A stretch of 64,000 nucleotides of DNA from Rhizobiales bacterium dw_265 (GTDB taxonomy: Bacteria; Pseudomonadota; Alphaproteobacteria; Micropepsales; Micropepsaceae). The stretch covers positions 310,001-374,000 of the forward strand of contig JAAVUU010000001.1 in the NCBI GenBank assembly GCA_018449595.1. Reading direction: 5' to 3'. The translations under genes and the position numbers were made by a program. Each line of letters opens with the position of its first letter. The first letter of the stretch is position 1. A model generated the notes under the pieces. It was not told the origin of the DNA and made no database searches. It saw nothing but the letters and a program-made list of their open reading frames with translations. Shown in pieces: positions 53,404-62,958 of the stretch.

Positions 53404-55481
53404 GGGGCCCCGACGGCCGGAACATATCCGCCAAAACGGCTGTCCACATCTGCCTCGGTCGCTTCCTCGACAGGCAGATGGAAATGGAATGTTACGCCTC
53501 CACCGGGATTCGGAGTTAGCCAGATTTTTCCGTCATGGGCTTCGATAATCGACTGACAGATCTTGAGCCCGAGCCCCATTCCGTTCTGCTTGGTCGTGGC
53601 AAACGGTTCGAACAGATTGTTCACAATCTCGGGTGCGATGCCGGGGCCAGTGTCGGAGACGGCCACGCCGACATATCCCGGCTCGCTCATTCCCGTCGCA
53701 ATCGTGAGCTCGCGACGGCTGACGCCTTGCATGGCGTCGATGCTGTTGCGAAACAGATTGACCAGCACTTGCTGAATTTGGACCTTGTTGACGATCAGGG
53801 GCGGCAACGCGGGATCGAGTGCGATATGAACCTTCACGCCCATCTGCTCGCCGCCGACCAGACCCAGCGCAATGGCCTCCTCCACCACCTTGTGAAGATT
53901 TTCGCGCGTCCTGTTGACTTCCCGCTTTTCGATGAACTCGCGCAAATTCGCGATGATCGCGCCGGCCTGCTTGGCCTGGTCCTTGGCTTGCACCATCAGT
54001 TCGAGGGCCGGCGCAATCTGCGGAGCGTCCAGCTTGTCGATCGTATAGTGTGCGGCATTGATGAAGTTCATGATCGCCGCCAGCGGCTGGTTGATCTCAT
54101 GCGCCAGCGTTGAGGCCATCATGCCCATGGCATTCCAGCGCGACACATGGGCCAGTTCGGCCTGAAGGCCGTTCATCATTTCCTGGGAGCGCTTGCGCTC
54201 CGCCATCACGGCCTGCATTTCGCTTAATTCGCGCGCCGCGCGCGCCTCGACGGCTTCCAGTTCCTTCTGTACCAACTGTTCGCGAAAGAGCCGATTCTCG
54301 TCTTCAAACTGCTTGCGCCGGATCTGCGCCAGCACGCGCGCGCGCAACACCTCGAATTCGTTCGACTTCGCGATGAAATCATCCGCGCCCGCGCCGAGCC
54401 CCTCGATCATGGCATCGCTGCCTTCAAGCGCCGTCAGCAGAACAACGGGTATCGTCCGCGAGAATGGCGAAACTTTGATGCACCGACAGGTCTCATGGCC
54501 GCCGATTCCAGGCATGAGCAGATCGAGCAGAATGCAATCGACGGATTGCGCCGAGAGCAGGTCGAGCGCCTCCTCGCCCGACCGCGCCAGCACGACTTCG
54601 TATCCATCCAGACGCAATTCGCCCGCGAGCGCCTGAAGATAGGTCTCGCTGTCGTCCACCGCGAGTATCTTTTTAGGGCCGAGAAGGCTTCTGCGGGCAT
54701 GGCTTTCCGCCCAGCCCTCGCCCGCGCTCCGCAGGACCGCGCTCAATCTTGCGAGGACGACCGCAATGTCCTGGCCCTTGCGCACGAAAGCATCCGCACC
54801 CGCGTCAAGCGCCCGCACCTCGGCGCCATGTTCGTCCGACGCCGTGAGCAGAATGCACGGCGTGTGGCGCAGCGCCACATCCATCCGGATGCGCCGCATG
54901 ACCGAAACACCGTCTATGCCGGGAAGCATCCCGTCCACGATCATGGCGGTGGGGCGCGCGTCCGCCGCCAGGCGCAAGCCTTCCTCGCCCGAACTCGCCG
55001 CGAGCACGTCATAGCCCGCGCCCTCCAACGCGTCTTGCAACCGGTCGCGAAATGTCGGGCTGTCGTCGATGATCAGGATCGTCTCGCGGGCTTCTGCGTC
55101 CACGGCCTGCCCGCGACGCAGCAATTCGCGCGCGCGAGAGACGACATAACTGGCTTCGTAAGGCTTTCCGATATATTCGTCAGCGCCGGTTTTCAGGCCG
55201 CGCACACGATCGCGCACCTGCGCCTCGGTCGAAAGAAGCATGATCGCCGTATCGGCCCATTGCGGTGTCTCGCGTATCTCCTTGAGAAGCTCCACCCCGT
55301 CCGCGTCCGGCAGCAGGACATCCAGAATGATCAACCCGAACAGCGCTTCATCCGCCAGACAGCGCCTGGCCTCCCGCGCTGTCGCACAAACGACGGGAAC
55401 GAAACCGGCTGCCTCCAACGCCTCCGAGAGGTTCATTCGCACGGTCAGGCTGTCATCTACGACAAGGACGCGGACGTTCAT
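53400..55481 (-). CDS. Triple-receiver histidine kinase
   Basis: A 693-residue soluble protein. Three receivers in a row: RVLVVDDSLTVR with IILDVLLPDADG; LIIDDSPTFRDR with MIVDGMLPGIDG; ILAVDDSETYLQ with ILLDLLMPGIGG. A coiled coil (about 385-440) leads to a kinase core with phospho-His in ASTLAHEINQPLAAI, NLFRNSIDAM, DTGPGIAPE and GMGLGLKICQSI. No membrane segment. It is the last gene of the second chemosensory operon, overlapping cheB, in the position usually held by the output regulator. It probably receives phosphate from the CheA and relays it on. Confidence 0.9.
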   Translation of the reverse strand: MNVRVLVVDDSLTVRMNLSEALEAAGFVPVVCATAREARRCLADEALFGLIILDVLLPDADGVELLKEIRETPQWADTAIMLLSTEAQVRDRVRGLKTGADEYIGKPYEASYVVSRARELLRRGQAVDAEARETILIIDDSPTFRDRLQDALEGAGYDVLAASSGEEGLRLAADARPTAMIVDGMLPGIDGVSVMRRIRMDVALRHTPCILLTASDEHGAEVRALDAGADAFVRKGQDIAVVLARLSAVLRSAGEGWAESHARRSLLGPKKILAVDDSETYLQALAGELRLDGYEVVLARSGEEALDLLSAQSVDCILLDLLMPGIGGHETCRCIKVSPFSRTIPVVLLTALEGSDAMIEGLGAGADDFIAKSNEFEVLRARVLAQIRRKQFEDENRLFREQLVQKELEAVEARAARELSEMQAVMAERKRSQEMMNGLQAELAHVSRWNAMGMMASTLAHEINQPLAAIMNFINAAHYTIDKLDAPQIAPALELMVQAKDQAKQAGAIIANLREFIEKREVNRTRENLHKVVEEAIALGLVGGEQMGVKVHIALDPALPPLIVNKVQIQQVLVNLFRNSIDAMQGVSRRELTIATGMSEPGYVGVAVSDTGPGIAPEIVNNLFEPFATTKQNGMGLGLKICQSIIEAHDGKIWLTPNPGGGVTFHFHLPVEEATEADVDSRFGGYVPAVGAP

Positions 55482-56551
55482 GCGGGAATATCCGTCAAAG
55501 GCGCGTTCATAAGCGCGGCGAGCGCCGGGCCGATCCGATCGATGGGAAGAATTTGTTCCGCGGCGCCGAGAAGGATTGCTTCGCGCGGCATCCCAAAGAC
55601 GACCGACGTTGCTTCGTCCTGCGCGATCGTAAGACCGCCGCCGTCACGGATGGCGCGCAGCCCCGCAGCGCCGTCACGCCCCATGCCTGTCAAAAGACAG
55701 GCCGCCACCGCGGGCGCGAGCGTCTTCGCGATCGACTCAAACAGCACATCCACCGACGGCCTGCAGGAGTGCCGCTCCGGGCCGGATGTAAGACGCAATA
55801 ACCCGTCCTGAACGATGAGATGCCGGTCGGGCGGCGCCATCACGACCCGCCCCCGGACGCCCGACAATCTTTCGCCGTCTTTGGCAAAGGAAACGCGATG
55901 TCCGCTTTGGCCGTCGAGCCAGTCCGCGAAGGCCGCGCCAAACGGCTCCCCGATGTGAATGACAAGCAGCACAGGAACAGGAAAAACCACCGGAAGCGTT
56001 CGCAGGATTTCAACAACAGCCGCCGGCCCGCCTGTCGATGCGCCGATTGCCACTGCCGTGCATTTCCCCGGCCCGGACGGCCGTTGTGGAACCGGCGGCC
56101 CAGCGGGCGAACGCCCCAGCGTTCCGATGCGCAGGCGTGGATGCGTTATCACCTTGATCCGGGAAACGAGTTTCACCGTGGAAATGAAGCGCCGCTCCCA
56201 CGCGCCTTCGGCCTCATCGCCTGCCGGCTTCTCCAGCACTTCGACCGCACCCGCCGCCAGCGCGTCGTAAGTCCGGAAAAGTTCACCGCGATTGGTGGAC
56301 GCGGAAACGATCAGAATAGGCGTCGGAAAATGCGCCATGATGTATTCGGTGACGGCCACGCCAGTCATGACCGGCATCATCATGTCCAGCGTGACCACAT
56401 CCGGGCGCAGATCCCGGCAAAGCTCTATGGCCTGCTTGCCATCGCCCGCTTCTCCGACGACATCGATTTCCGGATCAGACGCGAGGACTTCCACCAGGCG
56501 GCCGCGCACGGTCGCCGAATCCTCCACCACCAGAACGCGCAATCTTGTCAT
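55478..56551 (-). CDS. cheB: Methylesterase CheB of the second chemosensory system
   Basis: A 357-residue protein. Receiver: VVEDSATVRGR with VTLDMMMPVMTG. Methylesterase: GASTGGPAAV (Ser), VIHIGEPFGAAF (His region) and LTGMGRDGAAGL (Asp). It would demethylate the receptor encoded two genes upstream. Start overlaps the CheA stop and its stop overlaps the kinase start, so translation is coupled at both ends. Confidence 0.93.
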   Translation of the reverse strand: MTRLRVLVVEDSATVRGRLVEVLASDPEIDVVGEAGDGKQAIELCRDLRPDVVTLDMMMPVMTGVAVTEYIMAHFPTPILIVSASTNRGELFRTYDALAAGAVEVLEKPAGDEAEGAWERRFISTVKLVSRIKVITHPRLRIGTLGRSPAGPPVPQRPSGPGKCTAVAIGASTGGPAAVVEILRTLPVVFPVPVLLVIHIGEPFGAAFADWLDGQSGHRVSFAKDGERLSGVRGRVVMAPPDRHLIVQDGLLRLTSGPERHSCRPSVDVLFESIAKTLAPAVAACLLTGMGRDGAAGLRAIRDGGGLTIAQDEATSVVFGMPREAILLGAAEQILPIDRIGPALAALMNAPLTDIPA

Positions 56552-58608
56552 GACCGTTCCAGCAACTCACGGATGGTTTCGAGAACCTGCCCCTGATCGA
56601 ATTCGCCTTTTATCACATAGGCGCGCGCGCCGACATCTATTCCGCGTCGCTGATCTTCGGGCGAATTGCGCGACGTCACCAGAATGGCCGGGATCGCGCG
56701 CAGGTCCGGATCGGCGCGCGTTCTTTCGACGAAAGAAAATCCGTCCATGCCGGGCATTTCGACATCGACCAGAAATAGCGCATAACGCCGGTGCTTCACT
56801 TTCTCCAGCGCTTCTTCCGCAGAGGTCGCGAGTTCGACTTCGTACCCGGCGGATTCCAGAATGCTTTGCTCCAGCACGCGCGTCGTGAGCGAATCGTCGA
56901 TAATAAGGATGGGCGCCAATGGAACCGCAGCCGCGTCCCGGGACAGTCCGCCCGTTCGCAGCGCCGCCGCCACGAGACCTTGTGGATCGAGTACAAGGCG
57001 GGGAATGCCCTCTGCATCCAGAGAGACGCCGGCGACCATCGGATCGGCAAACGCACCGGCCGGAAGCGGGCGCACGACGATCTCAGACGCGCCCAGCAAA
57101 CGATCCACGCCGATCGCGGCCAGCGCCGCGGAACCTTCGACGAGCACGGCCGAATGATTGCCCGTAATGCGCACCGGCGTGCGTCCCTTGAGCGCGCCGG
57201 AAAGCGGCGCAAACGTAATAACCTTGCCGTCATGGGCGATACTCGCCCCGTCCGCTGTTCGCGCAATATCGCCGGCCGCGAGCCGCAAACTGCCGCGAAC
57301 CGCGCCAAGCGGCATGGCGAAAACAGCACCTGCGGTTTCGACGAGGAGCGCCTCGACGGAAGAGAGAGATACCGGAACGACCAATTCGATGCCGGTGCCT
57401 TTGGATGTGGTGCGCGCGCTTACCTCGCCGCCCAGATGCGACGCCACTTCCCGAACGATATCCAGACCAATGCCGCGGCCGGAAAGTTCGGTTATCACGC
57501 CGGACGTCGTGACGCCGCCTTTGAGGAGAAGCGCCAGCAGATCGTTCGCCTCCATCGCCTGCACCTCGGGGGCGGACAGACCGCCGCCGCGCAAGACTTT
57601 TCGAACCGCGTCCAGATCCACACCGCGTCCGTCATCGCGGCAGATAAAGGCGACGCGATTGCCGCGGCGCACGACTTCGAGTTCCACATGACCGACAGGC
57701 GGCTTGCCGGCATTGGCACGGTCCTCGCCGGTTTCGATTCCGTGCACGACGGCGTTTCGAACCAATTGCAGAAGCGCGCGCTGGACCAGCGACAGCACCT
57801 GCGCGTCGAGGCGAACGTCGTCGCCCTTGAACGAAAAGGAAACCTGTTTCTTAAGCGATTGGGCGGCATCGCGGGCCGCACGCTCCAGCGATGCAAGCAC
57901 GACGCTGCACGGCAACAGCCGAAGCCTTTCGGCTGCCGTGCGGGCCTGCTGCATTTCGCGCTCCGCCAGATCGATGCCGCTCTTGAGCGCCTGCTCCATC
58001 GTTGCGATGACGCCCCGCAGTTCTTCGGCAACCGCCGACGTCTTGAACGCCGCGGCATCGGACACCGAAGCGGCTTCCTTTGCGCGGAAAGACGCTTTCC
58101 CATCGACGAGGCGGTCGGCCAGGCGGCGTGCGCGAACGGCGAGTTCGACGGTGTGGCGCATCGCGCGCATCTGCACGCCGGCTTCGGAAATTGCGTCCAG
58201 CAGCGCGTCCATCTCCGCCGCACCGCCGCGCAGGACCGTGGAGGCTTCATCGAGAACCGCGCGTTGCGCCGGGCCGGAATCCCCGGATTTACGTGGTTCG
58301 AGCTCCGCGACCAGCGCGGCGATCGCATCGACATGCGCCAATATCCCGTCGAATGCGTCTTTGGGGATGTCGCCTTCTTGATCCCGGAACGGCGACAGCG
58401 CGTCCTCAAGAGCATGGGTCCGCTCGGCGATGGCGCGCTGCTTCACGACACCGGCCGCGCCCTTCAGCGTATGCGCGAGTCTGAGCATACGACCGACAAG
58501 GTCCGGTGCCATTTCTTTTTCGAGATCCAGGACTCCGCGTTCCAACGCGTCGGAAATCTCCCGCGCCTCGACACGAAAATAACGGAGCGGGTCCCTGGCT
58601 CCGCTCAT
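56548..58608 (-). CDS. cheA: Hybrid CheA-receiver kinase of the second chemosensory system
   Basis: A 686-residue kinase of WspE-like layout. HPt with phospho-His46 in RLAHTLKGAAGVVKQ; dimerisation and ATP domain (QLVRNAVVHGIE, RDDGRGVDLD, GRGIGLDIV); CheW-like domain; C-terminal receiver (PILIIDDSLTTRVL, phospho-Asp in FLVDVEMPGMDG, and a KGEF region at the Lys position). Shorter than the other CheA here because it has one CheW-like domain. Start overlaps the MCP stop. Confidence 0.93.
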   Translation of the reverse strand: MSGARDPLRYFRVEAREISDALERGVLDLEKEMAPDLVGRMLRLAHTLKGAAGVVKQRAIAERTHALEDALSPFRDQEGDIPKDAFDGILAHVDAIAALVAELEPRKSGDSGPAQRAVLDEASTVLRGGAAEMDALLDAISEAGVQMRAMRHTVELAVRARRLADRLVDGKASFRAKEAASVSDAAAFKTSAVAEELRGVIATMEQALKSGIDLAEREMQQARTAAERLRLLPCSVVLASLERAARDAAQSLKKQVSFSFKGDDVRLDAQVLSLVQRALLQLVRNAVVHGIETGEDRANAGKPPVGHVELEVVRRGNRVAFICRDDGRGVDLDAVRKVLRGGGLSAPEVQAMEANDLLALLLKGGVTTSGVITELSGRGIGLDIVREVASHLGGEVSARTTSKGTGIELVVPVSLSSVEALLVETAGAVFAMPLGAVRGSLRLAAGDIARTADGASIAHDGKVITFAPLSGALKGRTPVRITGNHSAVLVEGSAALAAIGVDRLLGASEIVVRPLPAGAFADPMVAGVSLDAEGIPRLVLDPQGLVAAALRTGGLSRDAAAVPLAPILIIDDSLTTRVLEQSILESAGYEVELATSAEEALEKVKHRRYALFLVDVEMPGMDGFSFVERTRADPDLRAIPAILVTSRNSPEDQRRGIDVGARAYVIKGEFDQGQVLETIRELLERS

Positions 58609-60077
58609 GCACGCGCCTCATTCCGGATGATGCGGGAGAGATCGCGCGAGAGGTTTGAGAGTTCGGATGCGGTCTGCAAAATCTGCCCGGAGCTGGCCTC
58701 GGTCTCCTTCGTCGCCTGCGCGACGTTGGAAATCGCGACATTGACCTGCTCCACCGCGGTCGCCTGCTGCTTCGTCGAAAGTTCGATTTCTTTCGCAGCT
58801 TCGGTCGTGGTCGATACGAGGCCCGATATCTGCTTGAAGGACGACGCGACCTCCTCGAACTGGCGCGTCCCCTGATCGACCGCCTTCGACCCGCTTTCCG
58901 TCGCCATGACCGTGGTGTTCACGGCGGCGCGGACATCGTCGATCAGCCCGCGGATCTCTTTCGTGGAACCCGCGACGCGATCGGCGAGCTTGCGGATTTC
59001 GTCCGCAACGACCGCAAAGCGCCTGCCGGTTTCGCCTGCGCCTGCCGCCTCGATCGTGGCGTTGATCGCCAGAATATTGGTCTGCTCCGCCAGTTCGGAA
59101 ACGATTTCGAGAACCGATCCGATCTGCTGCGATTTCTTGCCCAGGTCGAGCATATGATTGACAATCAGATCGACCTGACGGCGGATGCTGGAGATCGAAC
59201 CATTCGCCTTTTCCACCGTCCCGTCGCCCAGACGCGCCGAACTGTCCGTGTCTTCCGCGACCTGCGCGACACGCCGGGCGCTTTCCGCGATCTGACGCGA
59301 AGTCGCGATAAGTTCGCGAATGGTGGTCGCGATTTCATTCATCGCGCTGGACTGTTCCTTGGCGCCGGTCGCCTGCTGGTTGGCCGCGGATTGCAGTTCC
59401 GCCGACGAGCTTTGAACGAGTCCCACCGCACCGCCGATCCTTTTGGTGAGGGAGCCGACGATCAGCCAGCCGATCAGGGCAACGATAATGACTCCCGTCA
59501 AACCGCCCCAAAGGATAATTCCCATCGTCCATTGCGCGCTGGCATTGGCTTCTGCGGCGCGCTGCTCAAGCAAATTGGCTTCCTCATGGTCGCCCGCCGC
59601 GATAATGGCGCGCATCTGGTCCATGAGTTCCTTGCCTTCGTTGCCGCTGATGACTTTAAGGGCGGCATCGAAGCCCTGCGTCCGCCTCAGATCGATCGTT
59701 TTCTGAAGCTCCGCCAGCTTTGCATTCATCAGCGGCAGAATGGCGTTGAGCCTTTGCTGCTGCTGGGGATTATCGGCCGTAAGCCCACGCAGCCGTGCAA
59801 GAACGTCTCCCGCAGCCAGGACCGCCGCATCGTGGGGCGCAAGATAGCTGGGGTCTCCCGTGAGGACGAAACCGCGCTGACCGGTTTCCGCGTCTTTGAG
59901 GGTCGATAGCAGGTCGGCGAACTGGCGCCGAACCTCATGGGTGTGATTCACCAGCGCGCCGTTTTCGATCAGGCTGGATGTGCTCCGGTACCCCACCAGC
60001 GCGACGATCAGCAGCGTCAATGCGGCCAGCGCATAGCCCGCGCTGAGCTGCTGTCCGAAAGTCCAGTTTCTTGTCAT
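58605..60077 (-). CDS. Methyl-accepting chemotaxis protein with CHASE3-like sensor
   Basis: A 490-residue receptor. Membrane segments at about 12-30 and 190-210 (IILWGGLTGVIIVALIGWLI) enclose a helical sensor with LLSTLKDAETGQRGFVLTGD, typical of CHASE3. No clear HAMP is visible after the second segment. The signalling tip reads LAEQTNILAINATIEAAGAG, with AAGAG where AARAG is usual. It ends without a CheR-binding pentapeptide. Coupled with cheW upstream and cheA downstream. Confidence 0.92.
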   Translation of the reverse strand: MTRNWTFGQQLSAGYALAALTLLIVALVGYRSTSSLIENGALVNHTHEVRRQFADLLSTLKDAETGQRGFVLTGDPSYLAPHDAAVLAAGDVLARLRGLTADNPQQQQRLNAILPLMNAKLAELQKTIDLRRTQGFDAALKVISGNEGKELMDQMRAIIAAGDHEEANLLEQRAAEANASAQWTMGIILWGGLTGVIIVALIGWLIVGSLTKRIGGAVGLVQSSSAELQSAANQQATGAKEQSSAMNEIATTIRELIATSRQIAESARRVAQVAEDTDSSARLGDGTVEKANGSISSIRRQVDLIVNHMLDLGKKSQQIGSVLEIVSELAEQTNILAINATIEAAGAGETGRRFAVVADEIRKLADRVAGSTKEIRGLIDDVRAAVNTTVMATESGSKAVDQGTRQFEEVASSFKQISGLVSTTTEAAKEIELSTKQQATAVEQVNVAISNVAQATKETEASSGQILQTASELSNLSRDLSRIIRNEARA

Positions 60078-60625
60078 GCGTCAGTCCCCCTTTGGATGGC
60101 GCCCGCGGTGTCGATGCGGGCGGATATTCTCTTTACGATGGAAGCGATGGAAATCACCGGGCGTGGTCCGCCTGCCAGCATGGCTGTCGCCCGAACATGC
60201 CCGTTTTGCGCATTGTCCCGTAGCGACGAGACCTGCGCTCCTGGAAGCTGGACATACCCGTCGAACCCGTCGAATGCGAACGCCGCGATCAGATCGCCGC
60301 CTGTGCGCATCAGCCAGCGCGGCGCATCTTCGCCCGCGCTGTAACCCAGAAAGACGGCCAGGCTGTAAACCGCCACGATATCGCCGCGCAGGCCCGCGAC
60401 GCCGAGAAGCCCAACGGTCTCGCCGGGCAGCCACACAACCTTCCTGTCAGCGAAAATGCCTGTGATTTCGGTCAGCGCGACGGCATAGGGATCGCCGCCC
60501 ACCCGGATCGCGAGGAACTTCCCGATATCATGGCCCACCGGCTCCGGCACCCTGGCAAACCCGTTGTCGAATGCTTCGCGGAGATCTTGCGCCCTGTGTG
60601 CCACGTCGGCCTGTTCGCCCATCAT
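60074..60625 (-). CDS. cheW: CheW-like scaffold protein (second system)
   Basis: A 183-residue coupling protein. The CheW fold starts at FLAIRVGGDPYAVALTEITG and includes VGLLGVAGLRGDIVAVYSLA. ATG at 60625 overlaps the CheR stop (ATGA), which decides the start. It couples the receptor to CheA together with the second CheW of the operon. Confidence 0.88.
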   Translation of the reverse strand: MMGEQADVAHRAQDLREAFDNGFARVPEPVGHDIGKFLAIRVGGDPYAVALTEITGIFADRKVVWLPGETVGLLGVAGLRGDIVAVYSLAVFLGYSAGEDAPRWLMRTGGDLIAAFAFDGFDGYVQLPGAQVSSLRDNAQNGHVRATAMLAGGPRPVISIASIVKRISARIDTAGAIQRGTDA

Positions 60626-62142
60626 GCCGCCCCCCTGCATCCGGCCAGTTCCGCGCGGCATAATGCGACCAGCGCCTCACGTCCGAAACCGCCGCCGAAC
60701 AGAAGCAGGCGCGACGCGTCCTCGCGCTGCAAAAGCACGAGCGCCTGCTGCAACTCCTGCCGCGCCGTTGCGCGATCCTCGCTGCGGCGTGCCAGCAGGC
60801 CAAGATGAAGCCGCGGCATCGCAAAATCGGGATCGAGATAGACTGCGACCTGATCGTGATCCGCGGCCCCGCCCGTATCGCCTGCGCTCTCCCGGCAAAG
60901 CGCCATGAGGTAATGCGCCGCCGCACTCATTTCGTCGCGCGCCAGAAGATCCTCGCAGACCTTCTCCGCATTGCCCAAATCGCCCCCGTGGGTGAGAAGC
61001 ACCGCCGATAGCAGCAACACCTCGGGTGCCTGTGCCGTGTCCGACGGCAGCGCCTTCAGCATTGCCTGTGCCTCCGAGAATCGCTCACGCTTCAGAAGTT
61101 CGAGCGCAGGCGCGAGGTCCGGCTTCCGCGCATCGCGCTGTGTACCGACCATGACGCGTTCTTTCGCCGGCGTTGCCGTGAGCGACTGAACCCGTTCGGA
61201 TGCGCGCCGGATGGTATCGACCCAAGAGTCCTCCGCATCAATCGCCGGCACGATATTGCCGGGAAGGAACGCATGGGCCAACGCCATGTCGGGATCGGAG
61301 CGGCGCTCGTTTCCGTCCTTGCGCTGGTAATAGAATGTTCCGTGCGTGTGGCGCAGATGAAATTCCTGCGAAAGACCGCGCAGGGTTTCAGCATGGCCGA
61401 GAAACAGAAAGCCGCCGGGCGTCAGGCTGGCCGCGATGCGCGCAATGATGGCCTGCGCGACCTGTGGCGTGAAATACATGATGACGTTGCGGCAAAATAC
61501 GATGTCGAAAGACTCCGGCTGCCAGAAGGTGGCGTCCGGGACGGCAAGATTTCGCTCCTCGAACGTCACCATGTCGCGGACCCTGGCGTCGAGAACAAAA
61601 TCCCGTCCCTCGGCGCGAAAGTAGCGCGAATGGAGCGCGGCCTCCGTCTGGCGCAGCGACCATGTCGAATAACGCGCAGCGGCGGCCTTCCTGAGCATCG
61701 CGACGTTGGCGTCGATGCCGTGAATCGATACGTTCCAATCGCCCGCCGTCAGCGCATCGCGCACGATGATCGCCAGCGAATAGGCTTCTTCGCCGGATGC
61801 GCAGCCCGCCGACAGCATGCGAAGCCTTCGATAGGCAGAGCGCGCATCGAGCCGGTTCGGGAGCGCCGTCTCCGCGAAAGCGCGCATCTGGTCGGTGTTC
61901 CGGAAAAAGGATGTTTCCGTCACAGTCAGTTCCTGCACGAGCGCGCGCATTTCCTCGCGTGGCGGATTCGGGGATCCCAGATCGCGCAGATAGCCTTCGG
62001 CGCTACTGCCGTTCGCTTCCATGCGCCTCTGCAACAGGTCGGAAAGAAATTCCTGCTTGCCGACGTCGAAATACAGGCCGAGCCACCGTGACACGAAGGC
62101 CTGAAATCGCTCGACATCGGCGATGCAGGCGGTCGCTTTCAC
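60622..62142 (-). CDS. cheR: CheR methyltransferase with C-terminal TPR-like repeats (WspC-like)
   Basis: A 506-residue protein. The methyltransferase part has VTETSFFRNTDQMRA, the SAM motif LSAGCASGEEAYSLAI and VFCRNVIMYFTPQVA. From about residue 340 helical repeats follow, such as LLKRERFSEAQAMLKALPSD and AAAHYLMALCRESAGDTGG, the TPR-like extension seen in WspC-type CheR proteins. It methylates the operon receptor. GTG/ATG choice is not an issue; ATG at 62142 begins two bases before the upstream cheW stop. Confidence 0.9.
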   Translation of the reverse strand: MKATACIADVERFQAFVSRWLGLYFDVGKQEFLSDLLQRRMEANGSSAEGYLRDLGSPNPPREEMRALVQELTVTETSFFRNTDQMRAFAETALPNRLDARSAYRRLRMLSAGCASGEEAYSLAIIVRDALTAGDWNVSIHGIDANVAMLRKAAAARYSTWSLRQTEAALHSRYFRAEGRDFVLDARVRDMVTFEERNLAVPDATFWQPESFDIVFCRNVIMYFTPQVAQAIIARIAASLTPGGFLFLGHAETLRGLSQEFHLRHTHGTFYYQRKDGNERRSDPDMALAHAFLPGNIVPAIDAEDSWVDTIRRASERVQSLTATPAKERVMVGTQRDARKPDLAPALELLKRERFSEAQAMLKALPSDTAQAPEVLLLSAVLLTHGGDLGNAEKVCEDLLARDEMSAAAHYLMALCRESAGDTGGAADHDQVAVYLDPDFAMPRLHLGLLARRSEDRATARQELQQALVLLQREDASRLLLFGGGFGREALVALCRAELAGCRGAA

Positions 62143-62143
62143 C

Positions 62144-62578
62144 TCACGCCTCCTGCAAAGCGAGAGCGTCTTGCATCTGCTCCGGCAGCAACCGGGCAGC
62201 CCGCAATACCAGCAGAAATGCCTCGTCCAGCGTGGCGATGTCCGCGATAACGGAGGTGGTGGCTTCCCGAAGCAGCGGCGGAAGCTGCTGAAGGGAGGCC
62301 GAAGAAATATCCTGAACGCCTACGACCGCTTCGACGGCCAGGGCAACACAGCGCTCGCCGATGCGCAAAGTGAGAAATCTTGTTGTCCTCGGCGCGTCTT
62401 CCGCTCCCAGAACGGCTCCCACATCGACGACCGGAATAACTGCTCCGCGAACAAGGCAAAGCCCCAGCACAAAGGCGGGCATATCGGCCAGCGCTTCAAC
62501 GGGAAGAGGCCGCATCGTCTCCACTATTTGAGACGCCGGCAGCGCGCACAAGCGGCTTCTTGCCTTGAACAGCACCAT
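62144..62578 (-). CDS. CheW-domain protein (second CheW of the operon)
   Basis: A 144-residue CheW-type protein: LFKARSRLCALPASQIVETM and LGLCLVRGAVIPVVDVGAVL fit the fold. It is the first gene of the second chemosensory operon. The start is uncertain: ATG at 62578 gives a normal CheW N-terminus, while a TTG at 62608 has a better ribosome site (AAAGGGG, 6 bases). Two CheW proteins in one operon match Wsp-type systems. Confidence 0.82.
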   Translation of the reverse strand: MVLFKARSRLCALPASQIVETMRPLPVEALADMPAFVLGLCLVRGAVIPVVDVGAVLGAEDAPRTTRFLTLRIGERCVALAVEAVVGVQDISSASLQQLPPLLREATTSVIADIATLDEAFLLVLRAARLLPEQMQDALALQEA

Positions 62579-62614
62579 CAAGGACGGGTTTCCGGGTGCG
62601 CCGCTCAAATACAA

Positions 62615-62958
62615 CCCCTTTCATTCCCGATTCCCGCCCGGCGATCCCGGAGCAATCCCTCACAATAGCAATATGGAATCGCATGGGACGGCCAATCCGC
62701 AGACCTGGAAAAGACGCGGCCAGAAACCATCCGTGTTCCTTCGGCCGCGGCTGCCCCTCGCAGAGGCCTGGCTTTTTATTGTCCCGGAAAACCCGGGCTG
62801 CACGACCCAGCCCAATTCGATAATTGTTTCTTTACCTCAAAAGCCGATTATTAAAATCGGGTTATTCATCTAAGATGAACAGTAGGGCGATTCCAAGTCC
62901 CCACCTAAGGGTAATTGGGATTGGTTGTGTCTGTTTGTCTCAAACGCCGAGGTCATAG
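62615..62958. other. Divergent promoter region
   Basis: About 340 bases between the second chemosensory operon and the FixJ-type gene. It becomes AT-rich at 62810-62880. Near 62900 is CCCCACCTAAGGGTAATTGG, an imperfect palindrome that could be an operator. No gene-like frame with a ribosome site was found. Confidence 0.4.
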
